This document shows positions 1-7,504 of a stretch of 64,000 bases of DNA, in pieces (positions within the stretch are counted from its first letter, which is position 1; the number at the start of each line of letters is the position of its first letter). Both the position numbers and the translations under genes were made by a program. The stretch is taken from the NCBI RefSeq assembly GCF_001591665.1, contig NZ_BCVI01000006.1, forward strand, positions 186,001-250,000. The letters run 5' to 3'. The stretch is from Neobacillus soli NBRC 102451. Lineage in GTDB: Bacteria; Bacillota; Bacilli; Bacillales; Cytobacillaceae. The notes beneath the pieces were generated by a model. It was not told where the DNA came from. It did no database searches and worked only from the letters and a program-made list of their open reading frames with translations.

Positions 1-1
1 T

Positions 2-1096
2 TTCCGCTTGAAAAATCATGAATATGAATTTGTACCTGAAATCAGTCGAACCGAACAAAACGAAATCATCCGTCAGGTCGAAAAGGCTAAAACTGAATCG
101 TGTGATCATCTTGCATCCTCACCCATCTTCTTATTCGGTCAGGAATACGCCGAGTTATTTATCTATTCAAAGGATATTTCCATCAGCGAATATGATTTAT
201 TGATTTTAGACCGGACGGCTACAGCACTGGCCCAGCATTTATTACGGGATATGTATGTGGTAGAAAAAAAGCGCGTGGAAGAGTTTGAGTGGCTTTATGC
301 TTGGCTAGCCGGTGAACATTCACCAGAGAGCATCAATGAATATTTTGTCGAGAATGGAATCAAAACGAAAACGAACGACGCCGTGGTTTTGATCACAAAG
401 CTTTTTCCGGCAAAGGAAAAATTAAGTCAGGATGTTACCTATTTAAAATTATTATTCCGGTCTGTTTTTGAACAAAATGGCTTTGCCGTATTTTCTGTTG
501 AAAAACGAAATGAAATTACCTTTATTCTTCTTAATAATCGACCGAAAAAGAATCTAAAGGAACGGATCAAAAAGGCCATTAAGTTGCTGATGGATTCGGA
601 GTTTATTAGAAGTCACAGTACAGCAAGGATTTTGATTGCTGCTGGAAAGTTTACCGAGAATTTGTGTGATGTACATAAAAGTTATCTGACAGCAAAAGAA
701 ACACAGCGGATACAGCAAAAAATGACCAACAAAGAAAGCTATTATTTTTATGAGGATTTGCATTTGTATCGGTTAATCTCGCAAATGAGTAATCATATAA
801 ACCTGCAAGAACTTGCGGCGGAGTATCTACAGCCCGTCATTCAATACGATCAAAAATATAATGGCAAGCTTTTAGAGACGTTAAAAGCCTATTTGGAGTG
901 CAGCGGTTCAAAGCAGGAAACCTCCAACAAGCTTTTTATCGTGAGGCAAACCCTATACCATCGACTCCAAAAGCTTGAAAACATTCTTGGTGATGATTTT
1001 ATGGAGCACGAGAAGCGTGTTGCGATTGAATTCATGCTGCTTGTCCAAGATTATTTAGCGGCATCCTATCCTCAAAAAGCAAATCAGGTACTTTAA
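2..1096 (+). CDS. PucR/CdaR-type transcriptional regulator (5' end outside window)
   Basis: The reading frame is open from the first bases of the window, so the N-terminus is cut off; the apparent TTG at 8 is probably an internal Leu. The visible 360 or so residues end in a PucR-type C-terminal helix-turn-helix: a segment LLETLKAYLECSGSKQETSN followed by FIVRQTLYHRLQKLE, typical of PucR/CdaR activators. The preceding 200 residues fit the GGDEF-like middle domain of this family. Full-length PucR proteins are about 400-550 aa. It sits 140 bp before a class III aminotransferase in the same direction, so it plausibly activates that gene in response to an amine or amino acid substrate (inference). 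Confidence 0.8.
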   Translation, partial: FRLKNHEYEFVPEISRTEQNEIIRQVEKAKTESCDHLASSPIFLFGQEYAELFIYSKDISISEYDLLILDRTATALAQHLLRDMYVVEKKRVEEFEWLYAWLAGEHSPESINEYFVENGIKTKTNDAVVLITKLFPAKEKLSQDVTYLKLLFRSVFEQNGFAVFSVEKRNEITFILLNNRPKKNLKERIKKAIKLLMDSEFIRSHSTARILIAAGKFTENLCDVHKSYLTAKETQRIQQKMTNKESYYFYEDLHLYRLISQMSNHINLQELAAEYLQPVIQYDQKYNGKLLETLKAYLECSGSKQETSNKLFIVRQTLYHRLQKLENILGDDFMEHEKRVAIEFMLLVQDYLAASYPQKANQVL

Positions 1097-1195
1097 ATGG
1101 AGCAAAGCTATTCAATTTGTCAAGAAATCGTTCACGCCATTGTACAGACTGTCTAATGAAGGCGTTTTACAGATACGAGATGATTAATTGCCGCG

Positions 1196-1209
1196 GGTGT
1201 CAGGCACCA
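1196..1209. repeat. Copy 1 of 14-bp quasi-palindrome GGTGTCAGGCACCA
   Basis: GGTGTCAGGCACCA is a near-palindrome with GGTG/CACC arms. The same 14 bases occur at 28726-28739, and 13 of them at 27138-27150. This copy lies 27 bp before the aminotransferase start. It looks like a small dispersed repeat rather than an operator, because the other copies lie in unrelated places. Confidence 0.6.
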
Positions 1210-1236
1210 ATAAAAACAATGGGAGGGAAGAGAGTA

Positions 1237-2592
1237 ATGGTTCAAACAAGTCGATCTCAGGATACTTTACAGGAAAAAGACGATAAATATGTATGGCATT
1301 CGATGAAGCCTTATAATCCCAACGCAACGATTGTTGCAACAAAGGCTGAGGGTTCGTGGGTGACAGATGCTGATGGGAAGCGTTATTTAGATGCGATGGC
1401 GGGTCTGTGGTGTGTCAATATTGGTTATGGAAGAACCGAACTTGCAGAAGCAGCTTATGAACAATTGAAAGAAATGGCTTATTTTCCATTATCACAAAGC
1501 CATGTCCCTGCTATTAAACTAGCAGAAAAGCTGAATGAAATGCTTGGCGATGAGTATGTCATCTTTTTCTCTAACAGCGGTTCCGAAGCTAATGAAACCG
1601 CCTTTAAAATAGTAAGACAGTACCACCAGCAAAAGGGTGAACAGAACCGCTACAAAATCGTTTCACGCTACCGCGCTTATCACGGTAATTCAATGGGGGC
1701 ATTGGCGGCAACGGGGCAGGCACAAAGGAAATATAAATACGAGCCGCTTGCACCGGGATTCATTCATGTCTCGCCACCCGATTCTTACCGTGAAGATACG
1801 AATGTCGCAGACCCAATGGAATTGTCCTCGGTAAAAGAAATTGATCGAACGATGACATGGGAGCTAAGTGAAAGCATTGCCGCGATGATTATGGAACCAA
1901 TCATTACAGGCGGTGGCGTGCTTGTTCCTCCTGATGGTTATATGAAGGCGGCCAAAGAGGTTTGTGAAAAACACGGGGCACTTCTGATCGTCGATGAGGT
2001 CATTTGCGGTTTTGGTCGTACCGGTAAGCCATTTGGCTTTATGAACTACGACGTTAAGCCAGATATCATAACAATGGCAAAAGGCATTACCAGCGCCTAT
2101 TTACCACTTTCGGCAACAGCTGTTCGTAAGGACATTTATGAAGCATTCAAAGGGACGGAAGAATATGATTACTTCCGCCACGTTAATACCTTTGGCGGGA
2201 ACCCCGCCGCTTGTGCCTTGGCGTTGAAGAATCTAGAGATTATGGAACAGGAAAAGTTATTTGACCGTTCCAGGGATTTAGGTGCAGATTTAGTTAATGA
2301 TTTAACCAATCTTCTCCAGGATCATCCCTATGTAGGCAATGTGCGGGGGAAGGGATTACTGGTTGGGATTGAATTAGTGAAGGATAAGGATACAAAGGAA
2401 CCATTGGATAGCGGTCTTGTTAATCAAGTAATCGCCAGTTGTAAGCAGGAAGGTATTATCATCGGGAAAAATGGCGCAACGGTAGCTGGCTACAACAATG
2501 TGTTAACCTTAGCTCCACCATTAACTATTGAGCAAAAGGATTTACACTTTATCGTCAAAACCTTAACAGATTCCCTAAAAAAAATAATCTAA
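1237..2592 (+). CDS. Class III PLP-dependent aminotransferase
   Basis: A 451-aa fold-type I aminotransferase of the omega-amino acid/taurine/beta-alanine:pyruvate class. Visible features are the LWCVNIGYG region near the N-terminus, the SNSGSEANE cofactor-phosphate loop, D253 in LLIVDEVICGFGRTG (contacts the pyridine nitrogen) and Schiff-base K282 in TMAKGITSAY. I start at ATG 1237 because GGGAGGG lies at 1221-1227; the frame runs open upstream to a TTG at 1117, but that adds a cysteine-rich stretch foreign to the family. It follows a PucR-type regulator and has its own terminator, so it is separate from the BMC operon downstream. The amino donor cannot be read from sequence. Confidence 0.85.
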   Translation: MVQTSRSQDTLQEKDDKYVWHSMKPYNPNATIVATKAEGSWVTDADGKRYLDAMAGLWCVNIGYGRTELAEAAYEQLKEMAYFPLSQSHVPAIKLAEKLNEMLGDEYVIFFSNSGSEANETAFKIVRQYHQQKGEQNRYKIVSRYRAYHGNSMGALAATGQAQRKYKYEPLAPGFIHVSPPDSYREDTNVADPMELSSVKEIDRTMTWELSESIAAMIMEPIITGGGVLVPPDGYMKAAKEVCEKHGALLIVDEVICGFGRTGKPFGFMNYDVKPDIITMAKGITSAYLPLSATAVRKDIYEAFKGTEEYDYFRHVNTFGGNPAACALALKNLEIMEQEKLFDRSRDLGADLVNDLTNLLQDHPYVGNVRGKGLLVGIELVKDKDTKEPLDSGLVNQVIASCKQEGIIIGKNGATVAGYNNVLTLAPPLTIEQKDLHFIVKTLTDSLKKII

Positions 2593-2601
2593 TTTAAATA
2601 G

Positions 2602-2648
2602 AACACTCGCAAGTTTACATTTTGTAAATTGCGGGTGTTTTTTATTTT
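2602..2648 (+). terminator. Rho-independent terminator after the aminotransferase gene
   Basis: Stem AACACTCGCAAGTTTAC / GTAAATTGCGGGTGTT with loop ATTTT, followed by a T-rich run. Confidence 0.85.
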
Positions 2649-2728
2649 AAGAACTCAGTAAATTCCTAGGTTTCTATAATAAAATAGGATAACATAGGGG
2701 AAAATGTCGAAATACTTCGAAAGAGTGA

Positions 2729-2756
2729 TTGACAGAATTGTTGCATCGGTTATAAT
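2729..2756 (+). promoter_or_regulatory. Sigma-A promoter of the deoR-BMC operon
   Basis: TTGACA at 2729-2734, 16 bp spacer, TATAAT at 2751-2756: both hexamers are exact consensus. It implies a leader of about 140 nt before the deoR-like gene, with a cre-like site inside the leader. Confidence 0.75.
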
Positions 2757-2835
2757 TAACTTAGCAAATGTTCATTATTCTTTTACATAATTTCATTATT
2801 AATAAACGATTGCGAATTTGACATTTAACAAAATG

Positions 2836-2850
2836 TTGTAACCGTTTACT
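2836..2850 (+). promoter_or_regulatory. Candidate cre (CcpA) site in the leader of the BMC operon
   Basis: TTGTAACCGTTTACT fits the relaxed cre consensus WTGNAANCGNWNNCW at every fixed position and TGWAANCGNTNWCA with one mismatch. Its position about 80 bp downstream of the promoter suits a roadblock type of catabolite repression. Confidence 0.6.
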
Positions 2851-2905
2851 TTTAAAGTAATTGATAGTCTTTGTTTTTCAAAACTAAAAAAAAGGTGATT
2901 GTACT

Positions 2906-3844
2906 ATGGTGGATGAAAGGATTTCGCGCCTTGTTGAAGTAGCTAAAATGTACTATCAATTAGATTACAGTCAACAGGAAATCGCGAAAAGGTTAGGAAT
3001 TTCCCGCCCCACCGTCTCAAGGCTACTTATGCAAGCTATCCAAGAAGGTGTTGTCCAAATTAAAATATGTGATCCGGCCGAAGATGTTCAGGAGTTAGCA
3101 ATGCAGATAAAGGATAAATTTCAATTAAAGCATTGCATTGTCGCTCCTATTCCAGACTACAAGGATGAACTTATTAAAGAGAAGCTTGGAGAAGTTTCCG
3201 CCGATTACGTGTACAGCATTGTCCAAAGTGGCGACACCATTGGAATTACTTGGGGAACAACCCTTTTTCAACTCGTGAAGAAACTGCAGCCTAAGAATGT
3301 TAAGGATGTTTCGATTGTCCAGCTTAATGGTGGGGTGAGTTACTCAGAGTCAAACACGTATGCATCAGAAATCATCAATGGTCTTGCCAATGCCTTTCAT
3401 ACAACACCGCATTTCCTGCCAGTCCCAGCGGTCGTTGACCATATTGTTGTAAAGCAAGCCATTGTGGCAGACAGGCATGTAAAAAAAATCCTGGAATTAG
3501 GCAAACAGGCTAATATCGCCATTTTTACGGTCGGGGAACTCGGCGAACAGTCTACACTGATGCACGCAGGCTATTTTTTAGACAGCGACATCGAAATTTT
3601 ACGGTCAAATAAAACGGTTGGCGATATCTGTTCAAGGTTTATTGATATTGATGGACATATCAGCCATGAGGCTTTAAATGATCGCACAATTGGAATTGAA
3701 CTCTCCCAGTTACCGGAAAAAGAATACGGCATCCTTATTGCTGGCGGGAACACAAAAATTGATGGCATTTTTGGCGCCCTTCGTGGGCAACTTGCCAATG
3801 TCCTCATTACCGATCAGTATACTGCTAAGGCTTTACTCGATTAA
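2906..3844 (+). CDS. deoR: DeoR-like regulator of the SorC family
   Basis: 312 aa. The N-terminus holds a helix-turn-helix (YSQQEIAKRLGISRPTVSRL, about residues 21-40), followed by the SorC sugar-phosphate-binding domain with the GDTIGITWGTT and AGGNTKIDGIFGALRG signatures. Length and N-terminus resemble Bacillus subtilis DeoR, the deoxyribose-5-phosphate-responsive repressor of the deoxyribonucleoside operon, which is itself a SorC-family protein. The start at ATG 2906 follows AAAGGTGAT. It is the first gene of the BMC operon, whose last gene is deoC, so a deoxyribose-phosphate effector is likely (inference). Confidence 0.8.
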   Translation: MVDERISRLVEVAKMYYQLDYSQQEIAKRLGISRPTVSRLLMQAIQEGVVQIKICDPAEDVQELAMQIKDKFQLKHCIVAPIPDYKDELIKEKLGEVSADYVYSIVQSGDTIGITWGTTLFQLVKKLQPKNVKDVSIVQLNGGVSYSESNTYASEIINGLANAFHTTPHFLPVPAVVDHIVVKQAIVADRHVKKILELGKQANIAIFTVGELGEQSTLMHAGYFLDSDIEILRSNKTVGDICSRFIDIDGHISHEALNDRTIGIELSQLPEKEYGILIAGGNTKIDGIFGALRGQLANVLITDQYTAKALLD

Positions 3845-3875
3845 CCAGAAGTTTATTTCAATGAAATTCGTTTAC

Positions 3876-3942
3876 TGTCTAGCTCCAGCACCCAGCGGCT
3901 AGTGTACTTCGCGCTAAACGGGTGCTTCCGCTTTTCGTCTTT
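3876..3942. repeat. Intergenic hairpin resembling a dispersed Bacillaceae repeat
   Basis: Between deoR and pduL lies TGTCTAGCTCCAGCACCC ... GGGTGCTTCCGCTTTTCGTC. The arms AGCACCC (3887-3893) and GGGTGCT (3920-3926) pair. The wording 'GTCTAGCTCCAGC...GCTTCCGCTTTTCGT' is that of a short intergenic repeat I know from many Bacillus-type genomes; here it is a short, degenerate copy. It could attenuate or process the operon mRNA between regulator and enzymes. Confidence 0.5.
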
Positions 3943-3958
3943 TTTTTGGGGGGTGATA

Positions 3959-4624
3959 ATGTTAATGGATAAAGAGAAAATCAGAGAATTAGTGGAGGAG
4001 ATTGTCAAATCTACGCTCCAGCAAGCAAAGCAGGTTCCGATTGCTGCTTCTAACCGGCATGTTCATTTATCACCGGATAATATGGAGCGGCTATTTGGAA
4101 AAGGCTATCAACTAACGAAGCTGAAGGACTTGTCCCAGCCTAATCAATTTGCTGCAAAGGAAACGGTTACGCTGATTGGTCCGAAGGGGAAGATTCAAAA
4201 TGTCCGTGTTCTTGGACCGGTACGAGGCAGCACACAAGTGGAAGTGTCATTGTTTGATGGCTTTACACTTGGCGTGAAACCGCCGATCCGCAACTCAGGT
4301 GATATTAAAGGGTCTGAACCCATCACCATCCAAGGACCACTCGGGCAAATCACTATTAAAGAAGGCCTGATTTGTGCCGCACGTCATATTCATATGCACA
4401 CGAGCGATGGGGACCAATTTGGTGTTTCTGACGGGGATCTTGTTCAAGTGAAAGTCGGCGGTGCCCGCGGGGTTATTTTTTCAAATGTATTAATTCGTGT
4501 TTCACCAAAATACAAACTTGAGATGCATATCGACCTTGATGAAGCCAATGGCGCAAACATCATGAATGGACAATTGGGAGAAATTGTTGCGATTGAAAGT
4601 CTAAATCAAGTGAGTGGGGAGTAA
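3959..4624 (+). CDS. pduL: PduL-type phosphotransacylase, BMC-associated
   Basis: 221 aa. It converts acyl-CoA to acyl-phosphate (acetyl-CoA to acetyl-P here), regenerating CoA inside the microcompartment. The two PduL half-domains show their zinc-binding histidines: NRHVHLS (H34, H36) and ARHIHMHTSD (H143, H145, H147). Residues 1-20 form an amphipathic helix (KIRELVEEIVKSTLQQ), the usual encapsulation peptide. GGGGGGTGAT precedes two possible ATGs, 3959 and 3965; the frame also runs open to 3902 but without family similarity. The stop overlaps the next start (TAATG), showing translational coupling. Confidence 0.92.
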   Translation: MLMDKEKIRELVEEIVKSTLQQAKQVPIAASNRHVHLSPDNMERLFGKGYQLTKLKDLSQPNQFAAKETVTLIGPKGKIQNVRVLGPVRGSTQVEVSLFDGFTLGVKPPIRNSGDIKGSEPITIQGPLGQITIKEGLICAARHIHMHTSDGDQFGVSDGDLVQVKVGGARGVIFSNVLIRVSPKYKLEMHIDLDEANGANIMNGQLGEIVAIESLNQVSGE

Positions 4625-5376
4625 TGCTGGTGGATGTGAAAACGCAGGTAAAAATACTTGTCCAGCAAGTTGTTGAAGCCTACTTGAAAGAAAAATGGCA
4701 GGAGAACAGGGAACAGTCAATTGTAATCCTATTAAGCTATCAATCTCCAAATCCTGCCCAGATTTTGCAAGCGGTTACTCCGCTTCTTGAGGGTTATGAT
4801 GTGACGTTGATTTTATCAAAAGAATGGCTCCCGGCAACGACTAAGTTCAGTGGGAAATCATATGTTTTATTAGAGGAAACATCACAACAGAAATTGATGG
4901 CTATCATCGAAAAAACAGCCGTTCTCGTTGTCCCAGCCGCATCGTATCAGTTGGTATCGAAGCTTGCGTTAACAATGGATGATGAGTTGGCCGTATGGCT
5001 GGCCATCCAATACCAATTACTTGGAAAGCCAATTGTCATTGCTAACAATGATATTGAACTAAATGTATATCAGCAAATCCATGCCCCGCATTCTGTTCAG
5101 GAACGCATGCAGTCTTACATAAGGCAAATTCAAACTGATCAGGTGAAATGGGTGCCATTAAGCAAGATGTCACAAATGGTAAAAGCCCAATATGCCGCTT
5201 ACGAAGAAAAGCAAACTCTTATTCTAGCGAAGCATGTGGAAAAGGCCTTTCAAGATGGATTGAAGGAAATAATTGTTCCGGTAAAGAGTAAGGTGACACC
5301 TTCCGCTAAGGACTTGGCGAAAGATTTAAAAATTCAAATAAATCCGAGGGATTCCTTGCAAGGAGGGACGCTATGA
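4624..5376 (+). CDS. BMC-associated flavoprotein-like protein with N-terminal targeting helix
   Basis: 250 aa. Residues 1-22 (VKTQVKILVQQVVEAYLKEK) look like an encapsulation peptide. The central part has a Rossmann-like alternation with VLVVPAASYQLVSKLALTMDDELAVWLA, reminiscent of the P-A-x(3)-L-x-K-x-A-x-G/T-x-x-D pattern of FMN-binding flavoproteins of the phosphopantothenoylcysteine decarboxylase superfamily found in other BMC loci. The match is by motif only, and no catalytic function can be read. It overlaps pduL by 1 nt and the next shell gene by 4 nt. A redox role, helping to recycle cofactor, is conceivable because the locus has no alcohol dehydrogenase (inference). Confidence 0.6.
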   Translation: MLVDVKTQVKILVQQVVEAYLKEKWQENREQSIVILLSYQSPNPAQILQAVTPLLEGYDVTLILSKEWLPATTKFSGKSYVLLEETSQQKLMAIIEKTAVLVVPAASYQLVSKLALTMDDELAVWLAIQYQLLGKPIVIANNDIELNVYQQIHAPHSVQERMQSYIRQIQTDQVKWVPLSKMSQMVKAQYAAYEEKQTLILAKHVEKAFQDGLKEIIVPVKSKVTPSAKDLAKDLKIQINPRDSLQGGTL

Positions 5377-5672
5377 TCATTTGTAAAGTGGTTGGATCGA
5401 TTGTTTCCACCACCAAAGCAGAGAAATTAAAAGGGAAAAAACTTATGATTGTTCAACCTCTTGACATGAGGAATATCGAAGAAGATGGAAAACCACTTGT
5501 TGCGGTTGATACGGTTGGATCAGGTGTTGGTGAGGTGGTCTTACTTGTCAGCGGAAGCTCGGCAAGACAAACTGAAATCACTAACGGTGTCCCCGTTGAC
5601 GCAGCAATCGTTGGAATTGTCGATCAAATTGAAATACAAGGGACGTTAACCTTTGAAAAAGGAGGTAACTGA
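5373..5672 (+). CDS. eutN: BMC-P pentameric shell vertex protein (EutN/CcmL), copy 1
   Basis: 99 aa. Starts MIICKVVGSIVSTTKAEKLKG and contains KLMIVQPLD, LVAVDTVGSGVGEVVLLVSGSSARQ and AIVGIVDQI, the beta-barrel signatures of Pfam EutN/CcmL. Five copies cap each polyhedral vertex of the shell. It overlaps the preceding gene by ATGA and lies 2 bp before the aldehyde dehydrogenase gene. It is the longest of three BMC-P paralogues here and has a C-terminal tail past the barrel. Confidence 0.95.
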   Translation: MIICKVVGSIVSTTKAEKLKGKKLMIVQPLDMRNIEEDGKPLVAVDTVGSGVGEVVLLVSGSSARQTEITNGVPVDAAIVGIVDQIEIQGTLTFEKGGN

Positions 5673-5674
5673 TT

Positions 5675-7102
5675 TTGCAAATAAATGAAACCGATATCAA
5701 AAAAATGGTTGAACAAGTACTGAAGCAATTAGGCGAAAGTCAACCAGCAAGCGCACCTGCTGCATCATTGAAAGACGTCAGCTACGGTGATGGCGTTTTT
5801 GCCACTGTTGACGAAGCAGCCGAAGCAGCGAGACTAGCATGGGAAAAGCTGCGCAAGCTCCCATTGGCAGCCAGAAGACAAATGATTGAGAACATGAGAG
5901 AAGTCAGTCGTCAGCATGTGAACGAGTTAGCCACTCTTGCAGTGGAAGAAACCAAACTTGGCAGGGTCGAAGATAAAGTAGCAAAAATTCTTTTGGCCGT
6001 GAATAAGACACCGGGTGTTGAGGATCTTGTCAGTACCGCTTTTTCCGGTGATGATGGCTTAACACTCGTGGAATATGCACCAATTGGGGTATTTGGCTCG
6101 ATCACACCATCGACCAACCCAGCGGCAACGATCATCAATAATTCGATTTCTTTAGTTGCTGCAGGCAATACAGTGGTTTACAACCCGCATCCAAGTGCTA
6201 AGCGTGTTTCAATTAAAACGTTGCAGCTACTAAATCAAGCGATTGTAGCTGCAGGCGGTCCTGAAAACACACTTACATCTGTAGCCGCACCAAATCTTGA
6301 AACATCTGCACAAGTCATGAACCATCCGAAGGTACATGCCCTTGTCGTTACCGGCGGCGGCCCTGTTGTGAAAGCAGCAATGGCGGTTGGGAAAAAGGTG
6401 ATTGCAGCCGGTCCTGGTAATCCGCCCGTGGTTGTTGACGAGACAGCCATCATTTCCAAAGCGGCGGCAGATATTGTCCAAGGTGCAAGCTTTGACAACA
6501 ACGTTTTATGTACAGCCGAAAAGGAAGTATTCGTTGTTGACAAGGTAGCCAATGCTCTTAAAGCAGAGATGGTTAAGAGTGGAGCGATGGAACTTAAAGG
6601 CTTCCAGCTCGAAAAGCTACTTGAAAAAGTGCTAGTAAAGAAAAACGATAAGTTTTATCCGAATAGAGATCTCATCGGAAAAGATGCCGCTGTGATTTTA
6701 CAAGCAGCAGGTATCCAGGCAAGTCCAAGCGTGAAGCTAATCATCGCGGAAACAACCAAGGATCACCCCTTGGTAATGACAGAAATGTTAATGCCCATTT
6801 TACCCATCGTTCGCGTTTCTAATGTCGATCAAGCGATTGAACTGGCTGTCATTGCTGAAAAGGGGAACCGGCACACGGCGGTCATGCACTCGCAAAATAT
6901 CACCAATTTAACAAAAATGGCTCAGGAAATCCAAGCAACTATTTTTGTGAAAAATGGACCATCTGTTGCCGGTTTAGGCTTTGAAAGTGAAGGTTTCACC
7001 ACATTGACGATTGCCGGACCAACGGGTGAAGGATTAACCAGTGCAAAAACATTTACTCGCCAGCGTCGCTGCGTTTTAGTAGATGGTTTAAGAATCATAT
7101 AG
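5675..7102 (+). CDS. CoA-acylating aldehyde dehydrogenase, BMC-encapsulated (EutE/PduP type)
   Basis: 475 aa. It oxidises an aldehyde (acetaldehyde in this pathway) with NAD+ and CoA to acyl-CoA. The N-terminal helix NETDIKKMVEQVLKQL is an encapsulation peptide, joined by an Ala/Pro-rich linker to the ALDH fold. The catalytic Cys is C279 in FDNNVLCTAEKE, with the PSTNPAATIINN and GGGPVVKAAM nucleotide-binding regions before it. The start is TTG 5675, after AAAGGAGG. Its length matches EutE/PduP. It is the central enzyme of aldehyde-oxidising BMCs. Confidence 0.93.
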   Translation: MQINETDIKKMVEQVLKQLGESQPASAPAASLKDVSYGDGVFATVDEAAEAARLAWEKLRKLPLAARRQMIENMREVSRQHVNELATLAVEETKLGRVEDKVAKILLAVNKTPGVEDLVSTAFSGDDGLTLVEYAPIGVFGSITPSTNPAATIINNSISLVAAGNTVVYNPHPSAKRVSIKTLQLLNQAIVAAGGPENTLTSVAAPNLETSAQVMNHPKVHALVVTGGGPVVKAAMAVGKKVIAAGPGNPPVVVDETAIISKAAADIVQGASFDNNVLCTAEKEVFVVDKVANALKAEMVKSGAMELKGFQLEKLLEKVLVKKNDKFYPNRDLIGKDAAVILQAAGIQASPSVKLIIAETTKDHPLVMTEMLMPILPIVRVSNVDQAIELAVIAEKGNRHTAVMHSQNITNLTKMAQEIQATIFVKNGPSVAGLGFESEGFTTLTIAGPTGEGLTSAKTFTRQRRCVLVDGLRII

Positions 7103-7214
7103 TGGGGTGTGTTAATTGGCAAAGTCGAAAGAAGAAAAAATTGTCACTTCACAGGAAGAAAAAGTAATAGAACAAGTAAAACCAAAATTAGAAGTTACTA
7201 GAGGAGGAAATAAT

Positions 7215-7493
7215 ATGGGTCAAGAAGCGTTAGGAATGATCGAAACAAAAGGTTTAGTAGGTGCGATTGAAGCAGCAGATGCGATGGTGAAAGCAGCAAA
7301 TGTTACATTAATCGGCAGGGAATTAGTTGGTGCTGGTATTGTTACTGTTATGGTTCGCGGCGACGTAGGTGCAGTTAAAGCGGCAACTGAAGCTGGTGCT
7401 GAAGCGGCACAGCGTGTGGGTACCCTTCTTTCTGTACACGTGATTCCACGTCCAAACGGCGATGTAGAAGGTATTTTACCGAAAGCTGAATAA
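7215..7493 (+). CDS. BMC-H hexameric shell protein, copy 1 (possible longer form from TTG 7116)
   Basis: 92 aa. A standard single-BMC-domain protein ([20 protein letters not shown] ... [19 protein letters not shown] ... SVHVIPRP) with pore-loop sequence ELVGAG. The start at ATG 7215 follows AGAGGAGGAAA. The frame remains open to a TTG at 7116 that has its own GGGGTG sequence; that start would add 33 mostly charged residues ([20 protein letters not shown]...). Either the upstream stretch is an untranslated leader or two isoforms are made. Hexamers of this protein tile the shell facets and form the metabolite pores. Confidence 0.93.
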   Translation: MGQEALGMIETKGLVGAIEAADAMVKAANVTLIGRELVGAGIVTVMVRGDVGAVKAATEAGAEAAQRVGTLLSVHVIPRPNGDVEGILPKAE

Positions 7494-7504
7494 GGTGCAT
7501 GAAA

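Noticed and set aside
1117-1236. Longer aminotransferase from TTG 1117
   Set aside because: The extra 40 residues contain the dispersed 14-bp repeat and several cysteines unlike the family, and ATG 1237 has a strong ribosome site.
3902-3958. N-terminal extension of PduL from ATG 3902
   Set aside because: It would translate the intergenic repeat, and the ribosome site lies at 3948-3953.
6230-6552. Long antisense ORFs within the aldehyde dehydrogenase gene
   Set aside because: Shadows of the real gene in other frames; no ribosome sites and no family resemblance.
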